Positions 20,841 through 31,498 of a stretch of 31,812 nucleotides of DNA are shown piece by piece. The DNA comes from Ophiothrix spiculata. Its lineage: Eukaryota; Echinodermata; Ophiuroidea; Amphilepidida; Ophiotrichidae. The DNA is taken from the NCBI GenBank assembly GCA_000969725.1, contig JXSR01S066892.1, one strand, 5' to 3'. Each line of letters begins with the position of its first letter. The first letter of the stretch is position 1. The notes beneath the pieces were generated by a model, which searched no databases, was not told where the DNA came from, and saw only the letters and a program-made list of their open reading frames with translations. The position numbers were made by a program, and so were the translations under genes.

Positions 20841-22718
20841 AAAAAGTAATCCATACACTCTAATTTAAATTCACATAATTAAAACTTTATCTTAACAAGT
20901 AAATTTTAATCTTATCGAAGACCATATTTATTGAAAAATACCTCCGGATTCAAAATAGATCATTCTCGGAGAATAACGTGTTCTTAATCCAAAAAGGATT
21001 TAACTTTAGGACTTTATAAGTTTTTGAATCAGATTTAAATAGTATGTGAGAATTAATAGCAATTTTCACCTTACTCATCTAATTACAAACGGAAATTCTA
21101 CGCATTCTGGCAGTGAGTCTATGATACCATCAGCCAAGTTGTTAATAATTAGTGCATCTTATCTGGACATAATTTTGTTCACTTTTATCTCATAGAAAAA
21201 GTGAGAGAATTTACGCTGGATTTGTTGACAAATTAGTCCACTTGATTTTACGTTCCAGACTAGTGTGACATGTAGTATTTTTTCAAGGGTGGACTGTGGC
21301 AATTTTCTTTAAATTGTTTGTATAAGTTGTGTGGAAAATTTACTAATTCCTCTTTATCCATTGATGCAGCATATTGTACCACTATGTCTTTATACCTTAA
21401 ATGACTACGATGTGGTATTTTGCCTGACAATTATTGTCCTTTCCATTACACGATTTGTCAAATCAGCACCACCATGGCCCCATTTATGCTGTTTAGCTGG
21501 TACCCTATTTGCAATGAACAGGAATCTGACCAATAATTCGTATTGTATTTTTATTTATTTATTTATTTATTCAATTATTTACATATTTTGTGGTGAGTTT
21601 AAAATTTTTACTTATACTTGAAGTTTTCCTAAACCTGACTAAATATGCACGTGACCTACATAACTGGTATATCCTCCCTCCCACAAGTCATCAGTCATAG
21701 GAGGTGGTTCAAATCAATTGAATTACGTCTTTACAGCAATCTCTTAATTCTCATTCGCTCTTTCCGACCCACATGTGAAATGACTACCGGCTGATGGTTT
21801 TGTTTTATTTTAAGAAAGTAACCTGCCCTTTTTAATTTGTTATAATCTGGTCGAGTAATGATAAAATTGGCATGGTCATACATGAGAGTTAGTAATAAAG
21901 CTTTAATGTTGTTTTAACCTCTTTTATTCTTTTTTTTACCGTTTACTTTTCGTGGTAGAGTTGTAATAACTTCAAAGAAGTTTCAGGCAGGTGTTTTTGA
22001 CTATATTTGTCTCGTAAAAGTATATAACATTGTTAATATATGATTTCCTTGTATTTTCCAAATTCAAAGTTACTTTAAAAGATACGATACGTAGACAGTG
22101 ATTGAAATTCAATGGAAAGAGACACTTGATGTAACATCTAACATGTATGCTTACGATGTTTCCCTCCTGAGTGTTCTTTTAACCTTTTACATTATGAAGG
22201 CCCAAATAATATTAAATTCATGCGGCATATACACCCTTGAATTTGCACTAGGAGGTACGACATAGCTTGTGGAAATATTTATCAAGTTAGTTATTACTGA
22301 TATTACGTAAACATTTTGGGCAGAATATAAAAAAAAAAGAATATGAATACAATTAAAAGCAAGAATCGAGGTATTCGATTTGTTTTCTGGGATAATTTCA
22401 AGTTATGTTTACCTGAAATGGTATAAAGTTATCGTGCCCTTCCCCCTTCATTCTGTCTTTTTTTCTTTTTTTTTCTTCGTTTTTTACATGTCAGTGAGGG
22501 ACCTTTGTAACATTAAAAAAAATGTTTTTAAGCAAGTTAAAAAGACTAACGAAAGATATTCTTAAAGGCAAAAATGTTTTTTTCAGAAAACTTCTAATAT
22601 ATTTATTGATATTTTCTTAAATGGAAATATTAATCTGAAAATATAATTATTATTATTTGAAAAAATATGCAATTTAATGTGACTAAGAATATTTCAGAAA
22701 GTACAATATTAAGTATTA
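20841..22718. other. No gene recognised
   Basis: AT-rich sequence. The 96-codon frame at 21331-21621 ends inside an ATTT microsatellite and has no recognisable domain. A T-rich pyrimidine tract at 22453-22487 is followed by AG at 22493-22494, but no open exon follows. Confidence 0.35.
21546..21571. repeat. (ATTT)n microsatellite
   Basis: About six TTTA units in a row. Confidence 0.9.
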
Positions 22719-22742
22719 GGTTTTTTTTTTTCTTTTTTATAG

Positions 22743-22807
22743 AAGCCTCGGGTCTATTTAATGACCATTTTGTCTCAGAAAGCGACAACCTATCACCACT
22801 CGACTAA
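22743..22807 (+). CDS. Tentative second exon after a strong acceptor (phase fits 546-630)
   Basis: A long pyrimidine tract (22721-22739) ends in ATAG at 22739-22742. Reading on from the one-base remainder of the 546-630 exon gives codon GAA and then 20 more sense codons to a TAA at 22805-22807. The joined product would be 49 residues, an acidic secreted peptide after signal cleavage. Frames of this length arise by chance, the intron would be 22 kb, and no neuropeptide-type processing sites (KR, GKR) are visible. Treat as a lead only. Confidence 0.15.
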
Positions 22808-22831
22808 AGGCAGAGAGCTGAATATTCTTAA

Positions 22832-23146
22832 CAGTCAGTATCTGTAAGAATGTACCATGTGGTGATTCATTGGTCATCAGATCAATTTATGAAAAAAAGC
22901 AGTGGTACACTATCATACCAACACACTATATCTGAACCATCAGGTTCTTGCCATTTTCGGTTTGGCCGAGAAAAAAAAATAAAATTTGGGGTAAAAGGAA
23001 TCACTAAAATAAAACACACATTCTAAGTTAGTGTAAAAATGTGCGCCAAACTCATCCCAACCAAAGATAATTAAATTTTGTAACCACAACCCCCCCCCCC
23101 TCCCACATCCCTCCTGAATATGATACATTCTTACAGAGACAGACTG
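22832..23146. mobile_element. 315-bp inverted-repeat element flanked by TTAA
   Basis: The left terminus CAGTCAGTATCTGTAAGAAT (from 22832) is mirrored at the right end (to 23146). Over 27 bp the two ends differ at three positions. TTAA stands immediately outside both ends (22828-22831 and 23147-23150), the target duplication used by piggyBac-type transposons, although the termini do not start with the common CCC. There is no coding capacity. An 11-C run lies at 23090-23100. The 62-codon minus-strand frame here is accidental. Confidence 0.6.
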
Positions 23147-23150
23147 TTAA

Positions 23151-23333
23151 GTTTGAGGGAATTAAATTCCTTGGATTGCTACTAAAATGACCTATCTATT
23201 ATGTTTTGTAAAGATCTATTTCATTATGTTGCTAAAGAATTCAAGGTATAAACGGGAATTAGATTGGCACAGCTATTCGTCGTTTTCCGTTTATGAATAG
23301 TCGAATTAGCTGGGGTGTGTGTAGGAATGTGTT
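23151..23333. other. Short unique stretch leading to a GT-rich tract
   Basis: Nothing recognised. The last 20 bp are GT-rich. Confidence 0.3.
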
Positions 23334-23357
23334 GGGTTTGGGTTGTTGGGTGGTGGG
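23334..23357 (+). other. G-quadruplex motif
   Basis: GGG-TTT-GGG-TTGTT-GGG-TGGT-GGG meets the G3N1-7 rule on the plus strand with loops of 3, 5 and 4. It sits in a GT-rich stretch, 23312-23362. Confidence 0.7.
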
Positions 23358-23511
23358 TGTGTGCTTTTTTAATATCTGTAATTAGTATAATTTCCTTTGA
23401 ACACGAAATTCCAAAATTCTTTGGTTGTATTACTCTATCCATAAAGCGTGTTTTAATGAACAAATGTCATTGCAACAAATGTTTTGAGTGTAGTTGGTCT
23501 GTAGGGCGGGA

Positions 23512-23526
23512 TTTTTTTTTTTTTTT
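23512..23526. repeat. T15 homopolymer
   Basis: Fifteen T preceded by GGGCGGGA. Confidence 0.9.
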
Positions 23527-23912
23527 GGTGTTGTGGTTGTATAAAAGACTACCACATATTTGATGCCTTAATTAATAGCGCAATGTGTTCTTCTCTACCT
23601 AGTCTAGCCGTAACTGTTGACAAGTTGATCTATAAAAGAGACCTGTTATATTTATAATCTAATTCCCTGAATGTGATTAACCAACTTTATTATATTATTA
23701 TTCCATTTTCCCGAGAATCAAATCACGTTTAGCAATGATTGATAAACTGCACAACTAATTAAACACTCTTGATTTGCAAGTACGTGACGTTCTAGAAAGA
23801 ATACAAATTATGTATGTGTCGTTGCACAGCGAAAGGTACAACACTACAAAGAGAAAAATCCCGATTGCTCCCGAAATTTCTCTACGACTTTTAATTGACA
23901 TGTAAAATTTCG

Positions 23913-24010
23913 GTAACCTTACCCTAAAATTTAACCAAAACCTTATCGCTCAAAGTTTCTATATACATCCTCTATGCCTATTGCTAACCCTGAATCTAAC
24001 CCCAACCCCA
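23913..24010. repeat. Degenerate CCTAACC-like tract
   Basis: Spaced words TTACCCTAAA, GCTAACCCTGAA and TCTAACCCCAACCCC give a loose telomere-like flavour, but there is no exact tandem array. It is probably part of an old repeat. Confidence 0.35.
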
Positions 24011-24459
24011 CTTCTTACCTATTATAATAAAACTGACCTTAGAACCAAATTCTAATCATATGTTGCGTAAAAATGGGGAAAAATCTGAAATTTTGACAAT
24101 GTTATCTTCGGAAAAAACGCAATGCTTCTTATTGCTTATTGCTACAACATTGCGGCAAAACTTACTTTAAGATGTGGGCGGTTGAAGTTCAAAATAAGTG
24201 ATAAATGGTCAAGAGGACAATTTTGAGACATTAAAGTTAGATTAGTGCATAGTTTTAATAGATTAGATCCCCGTTTTTGTCATTTTTCTTGAAAACCAAC
24301 ACGGTAATCCCATTTTTTTATTTCAGTATTTTAAAGTACGCGAAACAAGCTTTAACATATATGTAAACATTAAAAAAATCAATATAGCATTTACTATTTT
24401 ACAAGCACATAATGATCGACTTTTTTAGCTTTCCTTATACGTTAAATACGAAAATATAT

Positions 24460-24740
24460 ACTTATTGAAATGCCTGTATCTCAAAAACGAGCACGGCGAC
24501 CTTTATTTTAGATTCGTTATTACCATAAATAAATCTACCAAATACTTAATTTTTTTTAAAGTCAATAGAGATTTTGCTACTCTGAGAAAACCCCTTAAAT
24601 AGAAATATCCTCTATACTTTACTTTTGCACAAACTATGTTTTTATTTTGTACTTCATATCTTGCATTTGGTCGCCAGAAGGAAATTGATTTTGCTCGACC
24701 CAAATTTTCTCACGTTTTAAAACGTATCATCTTCTGGCGG
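24460..24740. repeat. Probable old dispersed repeat
   Basis: The wording TGTATCTCAAAAACGAGCAC and a 66-codon minus-strand frame (24503-24703) have the look of repeat-derived sequence. There is no second copy in this window, so the call rests on impression. Confidence 0.2.
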
Positions 24741-25136
24741 GAACATTTTATTAGTAATACAAGCGATACGTGAGTGAATTTCTGGACAGGAAACAGAATG
24801 TTAGATTGCAGTATCGAGGAATGTCTGGGTCTGAGATCTGTTGACTAACTTGATACACATTCGTTGTGTGCGTTGTAAAAAATGCGCTTTTATAACTTTG
24901 TATGAGACATACAGTGTCTCAAAAAAGTTACTTGAATGGCATGAAATACTCGTATATTTCAAAAGACACTCTCAATAAAAATGACAAATCGGGACATATC
25001 CCATAATATCAAGGGCATGTCACATAGCATAAGAAATACTTGAAACTGTCTTTTTGTAAAAAAAAAAAAGCAATGCATAACATTAGCATGATTAGTGCAC
25101 CAAACACTCGGCCCTTTCGATTAGAAAAGAATTAAA
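24741..25136. other. No gene; short inverted repeat at 24903-24919
   Basis: GAGACA-TACAG-TGTCTC forms a 6-bp-stem hairpin, followed by AAAAAAGTTAC. The wording resembles a Tc1/mariner-type end, but no partner end was found. Confidence 0.25.
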
Positions 25137-25445
25137 ATGAAACAAGACAAAAAACGTCTAAATTATTATGGAATTACTTGTAAAGATAGGCCCAATTCAT
25201 TTTGTTGGTTTGTGCGTGCACAGATCACAGGTAACAAGATAGAGTCTACATATCTTTCGGAGCGAGTAAGCCGAACTCTGCATATTTTAGAGAGTATCGC
25301 AAGAAATATCCATTGCTCATATCACTTCCCGAATATCTCACATTCAACCGACAGTTGGCTGCCATTTACCACCGGCTATAAAAACGGCAGCCGTCTCTGG
25401 ACGGACAGCATTTGGTTGAAGTTTGAAACGGCCCCTATAAAATAG
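25137..25445 (+). other. Unassigned 102-codon open frame
   Basis: The frame ends at the left border of the next mobile element. The residues show no family signature. A TATAAAAA word at 25377-25384 and a CCGTC-TCTG-GACGG hairpin at 25391-25404 lie within it. It could be a remnant exon, part of an older repeat, or chance. The overlapping minus-strand frame (25344-25553) crosses the element border and is a shadow. Confidence 0.15.
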
Positions 25446-26233
25446 CCCCCGGGGGGCACTGCCTATCCGAAGAGACAGGGGTGTGCGTCCGACAAGTTCA
25501 AAGTAGGGGTCATTCAGTACATTTTTACATATCTCAAAATAGTAGGGGGTCATTCAGTACAGAACCAGAATAAAAATGGGGTCATTCGGTACAAAACTTT
25601 TTGAAAAAGGGAGTCATTGGGTACATTTTTGCAAAAGAGGGGTCATTGGGTATATTTTGCAAAAAAGGGTCAACAAGTACAAAGAGGTTGAATATAGCAG
25701 GGGTATTAACCATAATGGTCTGTAAAAGTTAATAAATTTTACTCCTAATTGTTGCATGTTTTAGATGATACCCTAAAATACAAAGGACCAATAACCCCAA
25801 CCAATATCGCTTTCGAAACATGAGAAGTGCTACACCCTGTGTCAAATTGATTTCACGTACATCCATGCACATTATTAACATCAAAGACACACATAAATGA
25901 TAAAATAACCATCCATTGCACAGTTTCATCTGTTTGAAAACAAAATACCTGAGTAAAATGCCAGTCATATTTTGGGTAAACGGCTATTAAAAATTAGGGG
26001 TCATTGAGTACATAGCTTTGACATAAAATCGGGGTCATTGGGTACATGATTTTCAAATAAAAAAGGGGATCAATTAGTACAAAACATGTCAAAAAAGGGG
26101 GTCATTGGGTAACAGGTAGCCAGTATCTTTCAAAAAAAAAGGGGGTCATCGCGTACAAGCCAGTTCAAAATAGGGGGTCATTTGTCCGCACATCCTGCGT
26201 AGTCAACATGGAAGTGCCCCCCCCCCCCCCGGG
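25446..26233. mobile_element. 788-bp element: C/G-run inverted ends, 12 direct internal repeats, 7-bp target duplication
   Basis: The same AAAATAG heptamer flanks both ends (25439-25445 and 26234-26240). The left end CCCCCGGGGGGCACTGCC corresponds to the reverse complement of the right end (GGAAGTG, 14 C, GGG). Further in, GTGCGTCCGACA on the left answers TGTCCGCACA on the right. Inside are six units of the type GGGGTCATTGGGTACA (about 25506-25680), a spacer of roughly 290 bp, and six more (about 25997-26185), all in the same orientation and separated by A-rich linkers. No protein is encoded; the 79-codon minus-strand frame at 25729-25968 fills the spacer and is not recognised. The architecture is that of a non-autonomous DNA transposon carrying a minisatellite. 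Confidence 0.75.
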
Positions 26234-26613
26234 AAAATAGCACAATATATTTTTCTTTATCTGATGATTTGAGTATATTTGTCATTTTATGTATTCAGTG
26301 AGATGAAATTGATTTGCGTTTATTTGGGAATTGTTTAACATACACACTTGCCATCGTTTAATTTCACTAATAATTTCAATAAAGTGTAAGATAGATAAGT
26401 ATCATGGTTGCATTGTCAGAAAAACTGCAATATATCTAGTTTCATACTTGATATAAAATATACCCAATGACCATTGCCAAAATATCGAATTGATTTGCTC
26501 CGTCTACATCTGACTCTATAGAGCACGTGACCAGGTTTAGCAATATTTTCATATTTCTCTTTGATATGAAGCAAACTTCATATTAAGACGGTTATTTCAC
26601 CTGTTTACACATT
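26234..26613. other. No feature recognised
   Basis: AT-rich unique sequence between two mobile elements. Confidence 0.35.
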
Positions 26614-27390
26614 TACACTGAAAAATATTTCCCTTATTTTTTTCGGGAAAATACCTTGCAATTTTATTGCCAACAGCTTACCGTAATTCTTACAGATTAC
26701 TGTAAAATTGAATAAAAAGTCATTTTATCTTATAAAAATATAAAGAATACCTTCTAATTGTCCTTTTGCACATTTCCATATGACTGAAGGTGGTTGCTTT
26801 ATATTTGACTTATTTACTATTTACAAATTACCCATTTTCCTTGTGTGGGAATTTGAACCCGGTGTGAAAGAAATCTTAGTCCCCCTGAAATGGTAGTCCG
26901 CCTTCCATAGACCATTCCGGAATAAAGCGTGAATCTAATGTTGCGTGAGAGTTGTTACCCTATGCTTGATTGTACATCCCGAACAATAAGAACGGTGACT
27001 TACATTCCTGCTACACCGGGTTTAGTGGGTGGAAATCAAGTGCCCTATCATCTACGGCATTCAGTGACTTCTAGTTATTTTCTTTTTTTTTTATTTATAT
27101 TTAAGGGCAAATGACCTCCATATGCTCAGGAAAATATGAATCCTAACAATTTTAATCATGAAAAGATAAATATATTTTCGTTATTCACGTCCGTTTTTTT
27201 CAGGGAAAAAAACGCGGGTTTGTGACATTTTCATTCAAAATCAACATCACATGTTTATAAAATATTATTTGTAATTCAATAAGAAGTATCAAGCCTAAAA
27301 TCTGTCAAAATTTGAAAACAATCAAATGTTCGAACATCATGAACTTATGAGGTTTCGGCGAAAAGGGTGTCAACTTTTCCAAATAGTCTA

Positions 27391-27400
27391 ATGACGTCAT
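27391..27400. promoter_or_regulatory. Perfect CRE palindrome ATGACGTCAT
   Basis: A 10-bp perfect palindrome inside the 1.1-kb element. Confidence 0.35.
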
Positions 27401-27634
27401 TTTGACCTTGATAATGGACGTTAATTCACGAGTAAAGATTTATGTATAAACTAGAGACTCTATTTCATATGTACGCCAAAAATTGAGATATTCTGATATG
27501 TGTAAGTAGGTAAAACATTGCAGTAAAAATGACGTTCAGCCGAACCAGACGATTTAGGGACTGTACTAATAATATCTGATCATATCCGAGTTTCCTTGTA
27601 GATTCACATTTAACGGGAAGCACCCATAAAAAAA

Positions 27635-27642
27635 TGACGTCA
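27635..27642. promoter_or_regulatory. Consensus CRE (TGACGTCA)
   Basis: Second perfect CRE within the same element, 244 bp from the first. Confidence 0.35.
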
Positions 27643-27745
27643 AACTACGGATAAGACTTGCCGTAAAATTTACATTATTTTTACGGGATTTAACCGTCAG
27701 ATTATACATGTCGTCAACCGTAATAATATTTTTTTTTTCAGTGTA

Positions 27746-28650
27746 ACTGTCATTAGTAATAATACTCAGCTCATGTAATCTTGTTAACTTGAATTAACAT
27801 TCGCAAGTAATCGCGTAAGTATATATGACGATAGCAAACAGTTTACTTTATTATCATGGACCTCTTTTCTTTAAAAAAAAATGTAAAAAACAACACTCTA
27901 TTCGGATCATAATCAAAAGAAACATTTATCAAGACACTGCTATTTCAACAATTAATTTTTTGCTTTCACTGAGTTTTTTTAGCCGACGCATGTTGCTACA
28001 CATCACATTTACACATTTAAACTTTGATGTTGTATCGTTTTTTATTGAATTTGTAATCAATTAAGAGTATTGCGATGAAACCCATGGCTCTTGCACCAAA
28101 TGATAATGTATACACATAGAGACCGGTATTTGATATTGCATTTATCATCATATTATTTCTTGATTTAAAGATCAACAAATGCGTTGAAAACAAAAGAATA
28201 TGACCATCTAAGTGCCTTAAAGCGTATTGTCTAAAACTTGTTTCACCACATATAAATCATGTAGAGTACATAATTATGTGCTTTCCTATACCAATACACG
28301 TGGAATTGAATTCGGGATCCCGAAACGACCATAACTGAAACGGTTAGCATCTTCAAGCCAAATCATTAGGAATGTGTTAATATCTACCAAGACAATCCCA
28401 ATAAGCCAAAAATATCAAACGTCAAACTTTATAGTTTTGCGTGTAGTCGTCTTATATTTGTGCTTCCGCGATGTGTATCTTTGAAAATGAGGGGAATATT
28501 GAAGCATGAGATTCTCCAACTATTTATCGGTTCAAGAGTTGGATTGGTGTAAGAGACCAACCAAATTAATCCCCAACGTTTGTTTCCTTTAAGTCGAACA
28601 TATCCTAACATATTTCAAATATATCTAATTAAATATATATGTCATCGACG
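27746..28650. other. No gene recognised; 14-bp palindrome
   Basis: TTCGGGATCCCGAA at 28311-28324 is a perfect palindrome. The frames at 27825-28064 and 28429-28611 have no recognisable content. Confidence 0.35.
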
Positions 28651-28712
28651 TAGACAAAGCTGTATACATTTCAGTAGGAGATAGACAAAGCTGAGTGCAT
28701 TTCAGTTTATGA
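28651..28712. repeat. Two tandem 31-bp units
   Basis: TAGACAAAGCTG...CATTTCAGT occurs at 28651 and again at 28682, with 24 of 31 bases alike. Confidence 0.7.
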
Positions 28713-29582
28713 GGTACAGAAACATGAAATCCGAAATGAAACTCTATTATTATACTATGTAATGCAATCAAAATGATGCTTTTAAAGTTTCTTCATAATA
28801 ATAATGTTAATCTTTATTTTGTAAGTGTAAAAATGAAATATATGATCTAATAATATAACATTAGTTATTGAGATTCCTAATGTGTTTTCGGGTGATGTTT
28901 TTAACATTTACGCCAAAGTAACGAACTTAATCCGATTTTCCAAGATAAAAAGCAAAAATACTGTAATTTGAAAATGGGCTGAATATTTCATGATTTACAG
29001 TTAAACAATTAGTATATACAAACATGCACGTAAATCAAGTTATATATACTATGTATCTTTTTGAAGCGCAACTTGTTTATCATTAACTTGAAATCAAGAT
29101 ATGAATCGTGGTTCTTGAAATAACATTTACATTAATCTAAAAAATTAAGAATTACACATATTAAACCAAGTCTCATTTTAGAAATTTTACTTAAAATTGT
29201 TCACTATATAGAGTTGTTGGTTTTCTATTTCCAATTCTAAGATAATCGTTCAATATGTTTTGCTTTGTGATTTGCTCTAGTATTAGTTAGTGTTTAATAA
29301 CAACGGACTTCAAATTTGCATAAATCGGTATAGAGTGTCTTACTCAATTCGACTTGGTACCCATGGTTATTAAACGAATATTGTTTCAACCTCCATATTT
29401 AAAACACAACTAAATGAACTGACCGTTACATCTGACTTTAGATGACCTTCAAGGCAAAAAACACACTTGACCAACAACAGGAAATCGAGCCATCTTATTA
29501 TTTCGTTTACTTTAAAAACATTTCGACTTGGAGTTATTAAGGGCCTCAGAGGTAATATGTTAATGATTATAAGAGGCTTCGG
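28713..29582. other. No gene recognised
   Basis: AT-rich. The only notable word is TGACCTTCAAGGCA near 29440, a pair of everted nuclear-receptor-like half-sites, upstream of the candidate exon at 29583. Confidence 0.35.
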
Positions 29583-29813
29583 ATGAAGGCATTAGATGAA
29601 ACATTAGAACAGCAAGTAACTAGATTATTTGGTTTGGCTTTGGAGAAGGGTGGTTTACTCTTATGTAAAACAAGAACACGAGGGGTCATTTCAATGTCAA
29701 TTGGTAAAGGGACCAATTCTCTCAGCAAAAAACTCGTGTTGATGCAGCAACGTTTCCCTCACGTTTATACTTTGATTGCTAAAACAACACATTTCATGAC
29801 TTCATTACCCAAG
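29583..29813 (+). CDS. Candidate coding exon, unknown protein
   Basis: ATG at 29583 opens 77 codons up to a possible donor AAG|GTTAAT at 29813/29814; without splicing the frame runs to 29861. The composition is balanced (QQ, KGG, RTRG, SIGKGTNSLSKK, LMQQRFPHVYTLIAKT) and more protein-like than other frames here, with GC above its surroundings. The upstream frame is open from 29556, so the ATG need not be the start. I recognise no domain, signal peptide or membrane segment. It pairs in phase with the segment at 29990-30035. The donor is weak (GTTAAT), so alternatives are a single short exon, a retro-derived remnant, or chance. Confidence 0.25.
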
Positions 29814-29989
29814 GTTAATACTTATATAACCTTTGATTTTTGCTTGTATTACATAAGTTAATGACTGTAAGATTAGTCCCTTATTGCAAAAGTTCACTAA
29901 CTTTTAAAATCTTGCAAAGAATAAATGTTATTTTGTAACACTTTGTTTTCTAACTTAAAACTGCTTTAAATCGTGTCCATACTTGCCAG

Positions 29990-30035
29990 GTCGATGAAAA
30001 GAAATACGTTGGTTTGGGTCTTGATCAATCTTCAG
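29990..30035 (+). CDS. Candidate small exon following 29583-29813
   Basis: A 46-bp segment lies between an acceptor-like CATACTTGCCAG and a donor GTATGC at 30036. In phase 0 after the preceding candidate it reads VDEKKYVGLGLDQSS plus one base, leaving in phase 1. The implied intron is 176 bp. No continuing exon was found before the end of the window. Confidence 0.2.
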
Positions 30036-30741
30036 GTATGCAAGACATGTGTCAATTGTTTTGTCATTGTGACTACAATCGTAGACTCTTTATAAGGGAC
30101 TGAAACTAACCAAAAAAATCTTGAAGATTTGTTTTGATAAAACAGGTGTTATGTTTTAACCAATACTGTGATTTGCGATTTACGACATTTGATAATAATT
30201 CATGGCATTGACCAGCTAAAGAATCAGACAAGGATACTTCATCAAGCCAAATTTAACAGCACTGTGTGTAATACGACAGCGTCCTCTGACTCTATCGGTT
30301 AATTAAATCATTCCTATATGAAACACTGACACAACCTTTGTTTCTTGAAGTAAATCTGTCTGCCGATTGTAAATGCCTGATTTAGTGCGTTTTATCGTCA
30401 AAAGTGTTAATCAGCTAGATTACTGAAAATAGATAGGTAAACATTTCTAGGGAGAATTAGTTTAAATAAAAGGTAAATACTTTAACTCTATGATACTTTA
30501 GTTATAATAATGAATTTTATTTTGTGTCCACTAATAATGGCTTGCATTCTCTCTGTCCGATTTACCCCCTGGAAATTGATTTTGACGTTTATTTGTCATA
30601 GGATCTAAGTACTGGCTGTAATATTCCATTTTGTCTTCTTACATTTCTATAAGACTCTGTCACACATCACCGTATAGAGCAAAACGCCTAATGTACTTTA
30701 TCCCTCTATTGTTTGTTTTATGTATTATTGTTCATCATGTG
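30036..30741. other. No gene recognised
   Basis: AT-rich sequence with stops in all frames. Confidence 0.35.
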
Positions 30742-30861
30742 TTCGTTACAACTACGTTCAATACGTTATCCATACGGTCTCTCCGTTATGTATACGTTTA
30801 ATTCGTTATTCATACGTACGTTAAGCACACGTTCAATATGTTAAACGTTATTTATACGTTT
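30742..30861. repeat. Degenerate CGTT-rich array
   Basis: Over 120 bp, about a dozen CGTT or ACGT words recur in phrases such as ACGTTCAATACGTTAT, ATACGTTTAATTCGTTAT and CATACGTACGTTAAG. The period is irregular, in the order of 10-30 bp. It is CpG-rich in otherwise CpG-poor DNA and looks like a decayed minisatellite. Confidence 0.6.
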
Positions 30862-31498
30862 TGATCTATACTGGGATGTCTCACAGAGCCTTTATAACCG
30901 TTAGTAGGTATATACACAGAATTACAAAAATACATGTGTCCCTCATAAATTGTTTTCCTTAGCAAAATCATATCATATAACCAACAACGTAAAACAAATA
31001 GAAGAAAGAAATGCAAACTACCCACTTTAACTTAATGGAAAAACTTTCCTGAGGCTGTTTATCCTACTGTCCTAAATAGTAATTACCGTGTTAACGTCAA
31101 AACATGGAAAACAATTTACAAAGGTCAATGAGGATGCCTCTATTTGTCATTCTAATTCTTGATATTAAATCAATGTTGGCAGTGATTGTTGTCTTGTTCT
31201 ATATTCAATTGAATAATTTACATATTGTCAATTTATCTAGTATTGCGTATTTATGTATTTAAAGTGTCAAATATTATTTTGAAAGAGCAATAATATTTTT
31301 TTTTGAATAAAAAATTAGTTGTCATACAAATAAATTTACATATTAACCGCCTTTGTAAATTGTATTAACCATAGTCAACCAATTGCAGAATGGGTGTGTT
31401 GATATCGTAATGATAAAATGTTTTAGATGATTTATTTTTACGATATGATCTTCATCTTTATTTTAAAATATCTGCTTTTATACGAAGAGTAAGACTTA
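30862..31498. other. No gene recognised
   Basis: AT-rich sequence leading to the terminal hairpin. Confidence 0.35.

Larger units (their letters stand above)
26614..27745. mobile_element. 1.1-kb element with TACACTGAAAAA termini
   Basis: TACACTGAAAAA at the left is mirrored by TTTTTTTCAGTGTA at the right. Just inside both ends the word CCGTAA or its complement recurs (near 26682, 27662, 27685 and 27715), like subterminal binding motifs. No transposase frame is seen. The 61-codon frame at 26929-27114 is not recognised, and a tRNA box-B-like GGTTCAAATTCC on the minus strand near 26850 lacks a partner box A. No target duplication is evident. Confidence 0.5.

Noticed and set aside
24897..24930. 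Tc1/mariner terminus (ACAGTGTCTCAAAAAAGTTA)
   Set aside because: No matching inverted end and no transposase remnant found within the window.
26840..26940. tRNA-like sequence on the minus strand with GGTTCAAATTCC
   Set aside because: Box B has an extra base, no credible box A lies at the right distance, and no cloverleaf can be drawn.
28305..28326. Possible cloning-linker contamination (adjacent GAATTC and GGATCC)
   Set aside because: Flanks on both sides are ordinary AT-rich genomic sequence with no vector backbone. The palindrome is more likely coincidental.
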